A stretch of 64,000 nt of DNA. It comes from Granulosicoccus sp045106855 (GTDB lineage: Bacteria; Pseudomonadota; Gammaproteobacteria; Granulosicoccales; Granulosicoccaceae). The notes beneath the pieces were generated by a model. It saw only the letters and a list, made by a program, of their open reading frames with translations, was not told the origin of the DNA and did not search any database. Where the stretch lies: assembly GCA_045106855.1 (NCBI GenBank), contig JBGCFI010000030.1:1-64000 (forward strand). The letters are read 5' to 3'. Shown here in pieces: positions 9,323 through 18,430 of this stretch (positions are counted from its first letter, which is position 1; every line of letters begins with the position of its first letter). A program made the position numbers and the translations under genes.

Positions 9323-9375
9323 TGTTAGATTCTGAAATGATCGCTATCACATTAACACTGACTTAGACGCGCAGA

Positions 9376-9392
9376 TCGGCGTAAAATAGTGG
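9376..9392 (+). promoter_or_regulatory. 17-bp repeated element, copy 1 (upstream of aminotransferase gene)
   Basis: The sequence tcggcgtaaaatagtgg occurs here and, identically, at 13106-13122. Both copies lie in gaps upstream of plus-strand genes (93 and 150 nt before the start codon). TAAAAT could be a -10 hexamer with the GGCG just before it, but no convincing -35 box is seen at 16-18 nt. It could be a shared promoter or a regulator site. Confidence 0.45.
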
Positions 9393-9484
9393 GTCAGCTG
9401 TAGACGGGGCAGTCCGAAGCGCTTTGTTTTACTGTTTGCCCTGTCATTTCTATTTGTTATCCATACACGAGGACAACTGACGCC

Positions 9485-10342
9485 ATGAGTCGAACCTTCT
9501 ACGTTAACGGCGAATTTGTAGCAGAGGAAAATGCCACTATTTCAGTGCTCGACCGCGGGTTTCTGTTTGCTGATGCCGTTTATGAAGTGTCCACTGTTCT
9601 GAATGGCAAGCTCATTGATAACAAAGCTCATTTAAAACGCCTCGCGCGTTCCTTATCCGAACTCTCAATGGCCCCACCATGCTCAGATGACGAAATTCTT
9701 GCTGCACAAGTGAAACTTGTAGAGCTCAACGACGTCGAAGAAGGGCTACTTTATCTGCAAGTGTCTCGCGGTATTGCCGATCGGGATTTTGCGTATCCGA
9801 AAGATGCCAAATCATCGCTCGTCATGTTCACTCAGGTAAAAAATCTGATCGAATCTCCCTTGGCGGAATCCGGTATGCATGTCATCTCTATTCCCGATTT
9901 GCGCTGGAAACGTCGGGACATAAAAACCGTCGGACTACTGGCTCCCAGTATGGGCAAGCAGGCAGCGCTGGATGCCGGTGTACATGATGCTTGGATGATA
10001 GAGGATGGCCTGGTGACCGAGGGAACCTCAAACAATGCCTACATCGTGACTGCCGATAAAAAAATACAGACACGCCATCTTGGTACCGAAATTCTGAGTG
10101 GTATCACGCGTCAGGCAGTGCTCAGGTTTGCCCGGGAAGCAGGGTACACCGTTGTCGAAGAGCCCTTCACTATAGAGCAGGCCAGGCAAGCATCTGAAGC
10201 TTTCATAACCAGCGCATCAACGTTTGTCATGCCAGTGGTCAATATCGATGGCATTGCGCTTGGTAATGGAACCCCTGGACCAGTGTCACGTGAGTTAAGA
10301 AAAGTTTATATAGAAACTGCGCTTGAACATCAGGACCTGTAA
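9485..10342 (+). CDS. dat: D-amino-acid aminotransferase (class IV PLP enzyme)
   Basis: A 285-residue fold-type IV PLP aminotransferase. The N-terminus has the family turn ISVLDRGFLFADAVYEV, the PLP lysine lies in RRDIKTVGLLAPSMGKQAALDAG, and EGTSNNAYIV forms the PLP phosphate-contact region. Proteins of this form exchange amino groups between D-alanine and D-glutamate, feeding peptidoglycan synthesis, but ilvE-like or aminodeoxychorismate lyase activity cannot be excluded. An ACGAGGAC Shine-Dalgarno precedes ATG 9485. It stands alone, with its own upstream region holding the 17-bp repeated element. Confidence 0.82.
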   Translation: MSRTFYVNGEFVAEENATISVLDRGFLFADAVYEVSTVLNGKLIDNKAHLKRLARSLSELSMAPPCSDDEILAAQVKLVELNDVEEGLLYLQVSRGIADRDFAYPKDAKSSLVMFTQVKNLIESPLAESGMHVISIPDLRWKRRDIKTVGLLAPSMGKQAALDAGVHDAWMIEDGLVTEGTSNNAYIVTADKKIQTRHLGTEILSGITRQAVLRFAREAGYTVVEEPFTIEQARQASEAFITSASTFVMPVVNIDGIALGNGTPGPVSRELRKVYIETALEHQDL

Positions 10343-10379
10343 CCCCCTGTTGGCCAGGTCGTCGTCGAGGCTGGAGGCC

Positions 10380-12590
10380 ATGACACGAAAAATAACAGTT
10401 GTGCAAACATCCGTTTCAGCGAAAAGATTTTTGCTGCATGCGATGTGTGGCGGCTTGTTGATCAGCGGCTGTGATTCAGGGGTAGTCACGTCAAGACTCG
10501 ATGTTCCCATTGACGACTCCCGGCCTTTAGGAAGCCCTGCACCCGGTCTGTTTGATGATGAATCAGATATCGCCACGCTCAGATTTACCATCAAGGAAGA
10601 TTCTGTCCTTGATGGCGAATTCCTGTCCCCGGACTCAGACACACAAGGTGCTGTGGTACCTGGTGGCGGGCGAGACTTCTCAGGCAGTGCTTTCACAATC
10701 ATGTCATTACCTTCAGCGGGTTTGTTAACCCTGCGATCTGAAGGAACTGTATTTCATTACGAGCCAAGGGCTGACTATTTTGGTGAAGATAGTTTTGTAT
10801 ATGCAACACCCAGTGGAACCGATATCACTGTATCCATCACGATAAGTCCTGTGCCGGATGCCCCCGTACTAAACAGAAATATCAAAGCGGTCGCTGATCA
10901 GGGCAGGCTCTATTCAACCGTACTCGAAGCTGTTGATGCTGATGGCGATGATCTTCGCTACCGTGCCGAGAATCTGCCTCAATGGCTGGTCCTGGACTCT
11001 ACAACCGGTGTTCTGTCGGGTGTGCCCCAGCAATCAGACATCGGCCGGATCGATGGCATTTCCCTTGTCGTCAGCGACACTACCGGTCTGGATGACAGAC
11101 TTGATGACTTCGAACTTGAGGTAATCGATGTCAACGACTCACCCATTCTGAATACCACCCAGGTACCCAGAGAATTATTTGGAAGGCAATCGGTAATCTT
11201 CGAGGTATTTCCTGATGATCTTGACAACGATCAGGTTACCGTCAGTGTCGAGCCTAACCCGCTGTTCAGCGCAGAGGTGGATGAGGGAAGAATCAAGCTG
11301 CAACTTGGAGACGTTAACCAGGCGCAATCAAGTACATTGACAATTGTGGCGCGCGACGAGCAAGGGGCGGTAACTCGTGAGGCCATCGCGGTACAGGTCT
11401 ATCCACTGACACAATCCGGCAAGGGCACCACCTTGTCAGGCTTCAAGGAAGGTCGGGGCGTACATATCGTCATTCTTGGCGATGGATATGCTGTTGATGA
11501 GACGCGTACGTTTCGCAATCATGTAGAAGATATTCTTGACAACATACGATCAGATGAGGGTATCGCGGATCATCTGGGTGCGTTCAATATCCATATGATC
11601 CGAACTGTGTCGCAACAATCAGGCTCTGACGATAGTGATCGTAGCGACAGAGTGGACACGGCGTTTGACAGTGCTTACAACTGCCGATCCATACCCCGAC
11701 TTGTGTGTGCTGATGTCCTGAAATTATATGAAGCATCATTAGGCGAATACCCGGCGGTTGACCAAATCATATTACTGGTCAATGATTCTCGCTTTGGTGG
11801 AAGCGGCAACAGCGGCGGCCGTATCGCGATCACATCTGCTTTTTATCCGGAAATAGCCCTGCACGAGATGGGGCATAGCCTGGCTGATCTAGCCGATGAG
11901 TATGTCGATCCGCTAATTCTGGAGATATCCGGTCTGCCGCCATTCGAAGAAGGGCGCTACAGAAATATCTCCACATTATCAGATCCGTCCGCTGTGCCAT
12001 GGGCTCACTGGATTGATCAATCAGCACCGCTTCCGCAGTTTGCTGACGATCAGGGTGTTGGCGTTTTTCAGGGAGGGTTGTATCGCTCAACGGGCGTCTA
12101 CAGGGGAACTTTCGATAGCCGGATGCGCAGCTACAGCTCACCTTTTGGACCCATCAATACCGAGCAGTGGATTTTGCGTTTGTACACGCTTACCGAAGGT
12201 ATTCGTGAACTTGTTCCACGCGTGCAAAGCATGCAGGTTGTGGCCGGCGAGTCTCAGCAATTCAGTGTGCTTCCGATTTTCGGGTTTGAGGTTCAGCAAA
12301 TAGCCTGGACTTTGAACAGTGAGCCGCTGGTGCCTGATGGCGAGAGGCTGAATCCAGATGCACAGAGCCTGCCGGGCAGTTCGACCTCCGGCACCGCTGT
12401 TGTGCTGAAAACAGAGGATGGTGCGTCGGTGGACGCAACGGTAAATGACACTTTGTCTGATCTTGCAATCGCTTTTCCTCCGGGTCAGCACCAACTGTCT
12501 GTTACGGTATCTGACATCAGCAACAAGATCAGAATTTCTCCTCCGCATGCGGGAATCTTCACCTGGACCTGGAGCATTACTGCACAATGA
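10380..12590 (+). CDS. Lipoprotein M64-like zinc metallopeptidase with cadherin/Ig-like domains
   Basis: A 736-residue secreted lipoprotein. A signal peptide ends in LLISGC (lipobox Cys ~27). Residues ~65-170 form an Ig/cadherin-like repeat beginning IKEDSVLDGEF, residues ~175-260 a putative-Ig domain (NLPQWLVLDSTTGVLSGVP), then a further beta domain. The catalytic domain begins near GRGVHIVILGDGY and has HEMGHSLADLADEY with His495 and His499 as zinc ligands and Glu496 as base, the M64 (IgA peptidase-like) pattern. A C-terminal beta domain follows. ATG 10380 was chosen over 10323 because it gives a clean signal peptide. It overlaps the next gene by 4 nt. Substrate unknown. Confidence 0.8.
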   Translation: MTRKITVVQTSVSAKRFLLHAMCGGLLISGCDSGVVTSRLDVPIDDSRPLGSPAPGLFDDESDIATLRFTIKEDSVLDGEFLSPDSDTQGAVVPGGGRDFSGSAFTIMSLPSAGLLTLRSEGTVFHYEPRADYFGEDSFVYATPSGTDITVSITISPVPDAPVLNRNIKAVADQGRLYSTVLEAVDADGDDLRYRAENLPQWLVLDSTTGVLSGVPQQSDIGRIDGISLVVSDTTGLDDRLDDFELEVIDVNDSPILNTTQVPRELFGRQSVIFEVFPDDLDNDQVTVSVEPNPLFSAEVDEGRIKLQLGDVNQAQSSTLTIVARDEQGAVTREAIAVQVYPLTQSGKGTTLSGFKEGRGVHIVILGDGYAVDETRTFRNHVEDILDNIRSDEGIADHLGAFNIHMIRTVSQQSGSDDSDRSDRVDTAFDSAYNCRSIPRLVCADVLKLYEASLGEYPAVDQIILLVNDSRFGGSGNSGGRIAITSAFYPEIALHEMGHSLADLADEYVDPLILEISGLPPFEEGRYRNISTLSDPSAVPWAHWIDQSAPLPQFADDQGVGVFQGGLYRSTGVYRGTFDSRMRSYSSPFGPINTEQWILRLYTLTEGIRELVPRVQSMQVVAGESQQFSVLPIFGFEVQQIAWTLNSEPLVPDGERLNPDAQSLPGSSTSGTAVVLKTEDGASVDATVNDTLSDLAIAFPPGQHQLSVTVSDISNKIRISPPHAGIFTWTWSITAQ

Positions 12591-13063
12591 AGTTCTCTGG
12601 TTTGGTTTTTCACCTATTGGGTGCGTTATTCCTCTTATCTCCGGTAATTGCTGACGATCAGCGTATCTTGCTGAGCTTCGATAACTCGGGTCATCAAGTC
12701 AGACAGATCGTAAGATCCCCACAGCGAACGTTGCGGGAGTCGTCAGCAGACGGCGTGAGCACTGTCGTTCGCGGCTCGAGAGATATTCAGGTCCTGATTG
12801 CTGAGCTGCAACCCGGCGTCGCCGTTCTGCTATGGGCGGATGACGACGGTCATATTCACGCTAGAACCGAGGAACCTGATCCGCGCATTTCGCATGCGCC
12901 AGCACACATCGATGGTTCCAGTAAATCACGTTCGGGAAACACGTCCGGTGCGTGGCTCATTGGTGGCCCGGAAGAGGCTACAAGCGTCACAATACTGTTG
13001 CCCTCTGACCCTTCTCTGGGTTTAGCTTTCGAGCAATGGGATGTTCAACTCGTCACCTGGTAA
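12587..13063 (+). CDS. Small exported protein coupled to the M64-like peptidase
   Basis: I do not recognise this 158-residue protein. It starts with ATG overlapping the peptidase stop (ATGA), has a clear signal peptide (LVFHLLGALFLLSPVIADD) and a mature part of about 135 residues rich in short beta-strand-like stretches, with a His/Ser/Gly segment in the middle. No cysteine pairs or catalytic motif are seen. The overlap suggests it is made with the peptidase; it may be an inhibitor, chaperone or substrate-presenting partner, but nothing in the sequence settles this. Confidence 0.65.
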   Translation: MKFSGLVFHLLGALFLLSPVIADDQRILLSFDNSGHQVRQIVRSPQRTLRESSADGVSTVVRGSRDIQVLIAELQPGVAVLLWADDDGHIHARTEEPDPRISHAPAHIDGSSKSRSGNTSGAWLIGGPEEATSVTILLPSDPSLGLAFEQWDVQLVTW

Positions 13064-13105
13064 TCTTGTAGAAAAAATGCAATAAAATGCAGGTATTCTG
13101 CTAAT

Positions 13106-13122
13106 TCGGCGTAAAATAGTGG
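13106..13122 (+). promoter_or_regulatory. 17-bp repeated element, copy 2 (upstream of envelope operon)
   Basis: Identical to 9376-9392 (tcggcgtaaaatagtgg). It lies in the 208-nt gap before the coiled-coil membrane protein gene and is the likely promoter area of the 13272-19084 run. TAAAAT would be the -10. Confidence 0.45.
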
Positions 13123-13271
13123 TTTAACCCCCACTTTTGACGAAAATTGGTAATTAAACAGTGGTAAACCGTTGAAGGATCACAAGATTCTCATTAATCT
13201 GTGGTGCTTAATCCGTTATCATGCAACTAGGAATATTCATTGCCGATCACCACGGACAGTAGCCCCAAGAC

Positions 13272-15161
13272 ATGCAATCTGTGCCTAACAAAGCGAAGTT
13301 CGACGATTCAGAAGACGCATTTGAATTTCTGAATCTCGACGAGGAGAAGCCAGTAAGCGAACCGCTTGATCCTGTCGAGCGTGATGTCACTGTGCGCCGG
13401 AAACCACAGTCTGTGCCTCAGCCAGGCAAACCTGCCAGTGGCGAGAAACCGTTCCCGGTTATAAGAAAACCTGTTTGCGTATCGCAAACCGGTACCCTCA
13501 GGCCGCCTCGTCCCGGTGATCCAGTCGAACCGCCACCACCATTGACAGAAGGCATTCGTCCGGCGCATGCGCCGATCCAACGTCCTGACCGGGCAAAAGT
13601 CGATTTGTCCGACCTGGACGATCTACACCTAGACCTCGGCAATGATGATTGGCCACTTAGCGATCAATGGGTGGATGAGGCGAAGCGCTCACAATCCATC
13701 CAGTATGACGAGAACCGTGCAAGCCCGTTCCGTGTTCTGGGTTATCTTGTTGCGGCTCTGCTTATCGTTGCGGGTATCGGCGCCGCAGTGTACAGCAACC
13801 CTGCAGCCAGGCAGTGGTCAGATGAACTCGTTAAAACTTTTACAGGTGGTTCGGAAAAACCGGTTGACAACGAACTTGCCGGAGTTACTGAAACGCCCGC
13901 TGTTGAAGAAACACCTGTTGTTGAAAATGAGCCGGCGGCAGTTTTAGCGGACGCTGTTAATCCGGTTCAGCCTGCTACAACTCCGGTTCCCGTTAATACG
14001 CCAAAGTCTCTCAATACCCTTTTCAGAGAGGAGCTTGCCAGTCTCGAAGTATTACTCGAACAAGATAGGCTTGACGAAGCTGAGGCGGTATTGCAAAACA
14101 TGGATAGAGCCGTGTATGGCTACGGTGCTCCGGAATTTTCCGATATCAAAGAGCGCATTGCAGCTCAGCGACCTGCAGATACGGCCACGCAGGAAGCACA
14201 GGTGGCAGCGCTTGAAGCACAGCGTCTGGAACAGGAGCGGGCGCTTGAAGAGCAACGCCAGGCAGAAGAAGCTCTTCAACGTGAGGCTGAGCAACAAAGA
14301 ATAGTGGCCGAAGCAGAACGACAGGCCGAACAACAACGATTAGCAGCCGAAGCTGAGCGGCAAGCACAGGTCCAGCGTGAAGCAGAGCAGCAAAGAGTTG
14401 CGGCCGAAGCAGCACTGCAGGCACAAACAGTCGCCCAGCCGCAAGTGGATCAGCAACGCGCTGTGTCGGATGCTGAACAACTTGCATTGCAACGCGCCCA
14501 GCTCGAACGTGAAGCAGCTGCGCAAGCGCAACTTAGATCAGATCGAATCGCTCAGGAACAAGCTCGTCAGGAGCTTTTGGAAATTGCCAGGGCTGAGCGA
14601 GATCAGCTGGAACAGCAGGCATCGTCAGCGCAACAGCCATCCATACAGGATATTGCTGCAAGCCAACGCGAAGCAGCGCGGCAACAGCGTTTGCTTGATG
14701 CTCAGGGAGGATCCACACCCGCTATAGCGCCTGTTCCTGCACCAGTTCAATCGGACATAGCCGTAGCGCGAGTTGACACACCTGTCATCACGCCAACAGA
14801 GCCGGTACAAGCCGTTACGCCACGTGCTATCACCGATGCTGATCTGCAGCTTGTCTATGGACAGTTCACCCGGTTAGAGAGTGCGATAGAGAATCGCGAC
14901 ATCAATGCTGTTATCGGGCTGACGGAGCGATCAGGGCTAAGAATTCAGCAGGTCATGCAGATGTTTGAAAACAATGTTTCCATTCAAGCCCGGTTGAGAA
15001 ACGTATCAACGCTTGATTCAAGCGGTGAAATCCAAGGTACCCTGCAGATCACTCGCCTTGAACGAGCCGATGGATCGGTTACCGGTCCGCCATTGGATCT
15101 CGCTTCGGTGCGTCTGTCATCGGTTAGAAACGGCGATAGTTGGTCTTCCATACGGTGGTAG
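13272..15161 (+). CDS. Inner-membrane protein with long periplasmic coiled coil and NTF2-like C-terminus
   Basis: A 629-residue protein with no recognised name. Residues 1-150 are hydrophilic, proline-rich and acidic, and would be cytoplasmic. One transmembrane segment lies at ~153-174 (VLGYLVAALLIVAGIGAAVY). After a Pro/Thr/Val linker comes a long Ala/Gln/Glu/Arg-rich helical region (~300-475) with repeated AEAERQAEQQR-type units typical of a coiled coil. The last ~100 residues (YGQFTRLESAIENRDINAVIGL...) resemble an NTF2-like fold. A spanning protein of this shape could act as a periplasmic strut. The next gene starts 23 nt downstream. No strong Shine-Dalgarno is seen before ATG 13272. Confidence 0.72.
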   Translation: MQSVPNKAKFDDSEDAFEFLNLDEEKPVSEPLDPVERDVTVRRKPQSVPQPGKPASGEKPFPVIRKPVCVSQTGTLRPPRPGDPVEPPPPLTEGIRPAHAPIQRPDRAKVDLSDLDDLHLDLGNDDWPLSDQWVDEAKRSQSIQYDENRASPFRVLGYLVAALLIVAGIGAAVYSNPAARQWSDELVKTFTGGSEKPVDNELAGVTETPAVEETPVVENEPAAVLADAVNPVQPATTPVPVNTPKSLNTLFREELASLEVLLEQDRLDEAEAVLQNMDRAVYGYGAPEFSDIKERIAAQRPADTATQEAQVAALEAQRLEQERALEEQRQAEEALQREAEQQRIVAEAERQAEQQRLAAEAERQAQVQREAEQQRVAAEAALQAQTVAQPQVDQQRAVSDAEQLALQRAQLEREAAAQAQLRSDRIAQEQARQELLEIARAERDQLEQQASSAQQPSIQDIAASQREAARQQRLLDAQGGSTPAIAPVPAPVQSDIAVARVDTPVITPTEPVQAVTPRAITDADLQLVYGQFTRLESAIENRDINAVIGLTERSGLRIQQVMQMFENNVSIQARLRNVSTLDSSGEIQGTLQITRLERADGSVTGPPLDLASVRLSSVRNGDSWSSIRW

Positions 15162-15184
15162 GTGGCTTTAAAGGGAAAGAATTT

Positions 15185-15835
15185 ATGAAGTGTTCGCTAT
15201 ACCGACGTGGCATCGCGTGGTCACTGGTGTGTTGCCAGATCATGTTGTCTTGCCTGGTCTTCGGACTATCGCCAACGTATGCTCAAACACTGGACACCGA
15301 GCCACCCGAGGTAGGGATCGACCCGATCGAAGAGTCGGATAGAACTGACAACCAGATTTTTACAGTCACCGCTACTGACAATCAAGGTATCGATTCGCTG
15401 ATTTTTTTCTATCGCCTCGATGCTGGTTCAGAGTACGCCAGAGGAAACATGTCGCGTATTGGTGAGTCCGATCGTTTTACCTTTACAGTTCCCGCGCAAA
15501 GCATAACGTCTTCGGCTAACTCCATACAGTATTACATTGAAGCCAGAGACAACGCCGGTAATCGCACGCTACAGGGTTTCTCGTTTGATCCAGTTGAGCG
15601 TTTGCTGGTGGATCGTCCTGCATCGTTGGCTAGTGAGCAGGCAGCCGATGATACGGAAGATACATCGCTACTGGGCTCTCTCAGTACCACACAGAAAGTT
15701 GCCATTGGTGTCGTGGGTCTGGTGGTTGTCGGGGCTCTTGTTTCCTCAGCAGGTGGCGGTTCTGAGAGTGAAAGCTCTTCATCCCCGATGGTTCCGGTCA
15801 CGATTGTTACCGATCCTTTGATCTCATTTCGATAA
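15185..15835 (+). CDS. Exported protein with Ig-like domain and C-terminal membrane anchor
   Basis: A 216-residue protein. A signal peptide ends around SPTYAQT. The middle (EPPEVGIDPIEESDRTDNQIF... to YYIEARDNAGNRT) is a beta-sandwich domain of the kind found in extracellular adhesion proteins. Near the C-terminus a hydrophobic helix (VAIGVVGLVVVGALVSSAGGG) is followed by a Ser-rich tail. The frame opens at 15140 inside the previous gene, but ATG 15185 follows a GGGAAAG Shine-Dalgarno and gives the signal peptide. It lies between the coiled-coil gene and the TSP3 lipoprotein gene with gaps of about 20 nt, so co-transcription is likely. Function unknown. Confidence 0.68.
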   Translation: MKCSLYRRGIAWSLVCCQIMLSCLVFGLSPTYAQTLDTEPPEVGIDPIEESDRTDNQIFTVTATDNQGIDSLIFFYRLDAGSEYARGNMSRIGESDRFTFTVPAQSITSSANSIQYYIEARDNAGNRTLQGFSFDPVERLLVDRPASLASEQAADDTEDTSLLGSLSTTQKVAIGVVGLVVVGALVSSAGGGSESESSSSPMVPVTIVTDPLISFR

Positions 15836-15854
15836 ATTGCCAGTGGCGTTATCC

Positions 15855-18350
15855 ATGAATAATTTTCTACGCCGTTTGCTGCTGACAGCTTTTATGCCAG
15901 CAATTTTATTGCTCAGCGCTTGCAACCAGAGTGGTGATTCAGGTCGACTCGTAGTGGACAACGCCAATGGTGATATGTCCTTTAACGCACCCCAGCAATT
16001 ACTTACCCCAAGGGCAATCAATCAGGATAACCTGATTCTGCTGGTCACTATTGGCAGCTCGGTTACTGAAGTGCGTGCCGATGAAAATGGCGAGTACCGT
16101 CTGGTAACTCAATTACCTGAAAATTCATCCGCTCAGGTAACGCTGGAGTGGTTCGAAATTATTGGCGACGAGGCATTGTTGTTGGCAGTTGCCAGTAAGC
16201 CTCTGGTCGCAGGAACCGCAGATAGTCCGGCCGTGCTGGTTTTCGGCAGTGATGAATTTGATACCTCAGCTGACGATGACAACGACGGATTCTCGAATCT
16301 GGTAGAACGCCGGGATGGGTTTCTTTTTGATGATCCTGATAGTCCCATTGCTCCGCCGGTGCTGGTTAATCTTGATGTTGAAATCAACCTGCCGGAAGTC
16401 CTGGAAGATGCATCTAGCAGGGTAAGGTCAGAGCTGTTCGCAGAAGCGTTTGTAAACGGAGACGAGATTTTACTGAGCCGGGACGGCGATTTATGGCGCG
16501 GGCAGACAGTAGTGACGGAAAACACCTCGCCCTTGGTCAGGGTTAATTTCTATGCGAGCTCCGAGCGTCAACTTAGAATTGTTAACCGTTCGCGTAGTCG
16601 CGACGTGTTCTCCGGAGGCACCACAGTGTTTGAACCGGAAGACTATGAAGGTGGAGTAGATTCGCTGAACCAGGACGGGGATAAGTTCAACAATGCGGAA
16701 GAGCTTGTCAATGAAACCGACCCGGAAGATCGCTTCGATCCCGATTTTGATGGCGATGAATTATCGTTTGGTGACGATAACTGCCCAAGGGATGCGAACC
16801 CGGGCCAGGAAGATATTGATAGTGACGGTATCGGTGATGCCTGCGACCCTGTAAATAACAACGATTTAGACAATGATGGGGTTGCGAACGAACAAGACAA
16901 TTGCCCGTCTATTGCCAACCCTGATCAGGCCGATCTGGATCGTGATGGTAGGGGTGACGTCTGTGACGACACCGATGATACGGATAGGGATGGAGATGAT
17001 GTTCGTGATGAGGTGGATAATTGCCCGTCTATTGCCAACCCTGATCAGGCCGATCTGGATCGTGATGGTACCGGCGACGTTTGTGACGACACCGATGACA
17101 CTGACACGGATGGTGATAATATTCGTGATGAGATAGATAATTGCCCGCGAGTTGCCAACCCCGATCAGGCCGATTTGGATGATGATGGTATCGGCAACGT
17201 CTGTGACAACATCGATAATAGAGATACCGATGGGGATAACATTCCTGATGTACAAGACAATTGCCCCGCGATTGCCAACCCGGGTCAGGCTGATGCGGAT
17301 AGCGACGGTTTTGGCGACGTCTGTGATGATGTTAATGACACAGATACCGACGGGGATAATATTCCGGATGTCGATGACAATTGTCCGGGGGTTGCTAATC
17401 CGGGTCAGGCCAATGTTGATGGCGACGAATTAGGCGACGCGTGCGATACCGTTGATGACAGAGATGCTGACGGGGACACAGTTGCAGATTTAGACGATAA
17501 CTGCCGCGATATTCCCAATCCCGGCCAGGAGGACATCGATGGAGATGGCCTCGGTGATGTTTGTGATGACGTCGATGACACGGACACGGATGGAGACACG
17601 ATAGCCGATTTTCTTGATAACTGTCCAGTGGATTTCAATACAGATCAGTTAGATTCGGATCGCGACGGTGCTGGTGATGCGTGCGACGATGTAGATGACA
17701 CCGATACAGATGGCGACAATAACCCTGACGTAAGTGATAACTGCCCGTTAATTCCCAACGCGGATCAGGCGAATCTCGATGGTGATGCTGATGGTGACGC
17801 CTGCGACACTGACGTTGATGGTGATAATGCTCCTAACGCATCCGATAACTGTCCGTTAATTCCCAACGCGGATCAGGCAAATCTTGATGGTGATGCGGAC
17901 GGTGACGCGTGTGACACTGACAGGGATGGCGATAATGTCCCTGAGCCAGGTGACAACTGTCCATTAGTTCCCAACACAGATCAGGCAAATCTCGATGGTG
18001 ATGCCGATGGTGACGCCTGTGACACTGACAGGGATGGCGATAATGTTCCTGAGCCAGGTGACAACTGTCCATTAGTTCCCAATGCGGATCAGGCAAATCT
18101 TGATGGTGATGCGGATGGTGACGCCTGTGACACTGACGTTGATGGTGATAATGTTCCTGACACAGCTGATAACTGTCCGTTAATTGCCAACACGGATCAG
18201 TCAGATCTCGATAATGATCAGGAAGGTGATGTCTGCGATGAAACGCCCAACGGACCGGAAGTAGCAACCATCCCATCGATCATTTCGCCACCAGCTACGC
18301 CTTGGGATCAGGAACTTGCGAAGCTTTTGCAAGAATGGATCGCCGTTTGA
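15855..18350 (+). CDS. Lipoprotein with 13 thrombospondin type 3 calcium-binding repeats
   Basis: An 831-residue, very acidic lipoprotein (lipobox LLSAC at ~24). Residues ~30-300 hold beta-rich domains and a single EF-hand-like stretch DDDNDGFSNLVERRDGF. The rest is 13 thrombospondin type 3 units, each starting D-N-C-P/R and with D-x-D-x-D-G calcium loops and a second Cys in G-D-A/V-C-D. The repeats probably form a calcium-stiffened stalk exposed on the surface or in the periplasm. The short tail after the repeats carries no obvious sorting signal. ATG 15855 was chosen over the TTG at 15837 for the clean signal peptide. It is third in the likely operon that begins at 13272. Confidence 0.82.
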   Translation: MNNFLRRLLLTAFMPAILLLSACNQSGDSGRLVVDNANGDMSFNAPQQLLTPRAINQDNLILLVTIGSSVTEVRADENGEYRLVTQLPENSSAQVTLEWFEIIGDEALLLAVASKPLVAGTADSPAVLVFGSDEFDTSADDDNDGFSNLVERRDGFLFDDPDSPIAPPVLVNLDVEINLPEVLEDASSRVRSELFAEAFVNGDEILLSRDGDLWRGQTVVTENTSPLVRVNFYASSERQLRIVNRSRSRDVFSGGTTVFEPEDYEGGVDSLNQDGDKFNNAEELVNETDPEDRFDPDFDGDELSFGDDNCPRDANPGQEDIDSDGIGDACDPVNNNDLDNDGVANEQDNCPSIANPDQADLDRDGRGDVCDDTDDTDRDGDDVRDEVDNCPSIANPDQADLDRDGTGDVCDDTDDTDTDGDNIRDEIDNCPRVANPDQADLDDDGIGNVCDNIDNRDTDGDNIPDVQDNCPAIANPGQADADSDGFGDVCDDVNDTDTDGDNIPDVDDNCPGVANPGQANVDGDELGDACDTVDDRDADGDTVADLDDNCRDIPNPGQEDIDGDGLGDVCDDVDDTDTDGDTIADFLDNCPVDFNTDQLDSDRDGAGDACDDVDDTDTDGDNNPDVSDNCPLIPNADQANLDGDADGDACDTDVDGDNAPNASDNCPLIPNADQANLDGDADGDACDTDRDGDNVPEPGDNCPLVPNTDQANLDGDADGDACDTDRDGDNVPEPGDNCPLVPNADQANLDGDADGDACDTDVDGDNVPDTADNCPLIANTDQSDLDNDQEGDVCDETPNGPEVATIPSIISPPATPWDQELAKLLQEWIAV
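16770..18245 (+). repeat. TSP3 coding repeat array (13 units, 120-nt then 108-nt period)
   Basis: Thirteen DNC-type units follow one another. Most of the first eight have a 40-residue (120-nt) period, while units 9 to 12 have a 36-residue (108-nt) period and are nearly identical to each other (NCPLIPNADQ or NCPLVPNTDQ). The last unit (NCPLIANTDQ) is divergent. The similarity of units 9-12 points to recent duplication. Confidence 0.85.
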
Positions 18351-18430
18351 GTGTTTTGTGAGATTAACGAGTTAAACGGAATGACTAGTTAGTCTCGGAT
18401 TCTTGCGCCGGAAAATGTCATCGTAGTTTG

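Noticed and set aside
17833..18276. Minus-strand frame opposite the TSP3 array, and similar frames at 16866-17255
   Set aside because: Repeat-driven composition (His/Arg or Ile/Val rich) and full overlap with the lipoprotein gene.
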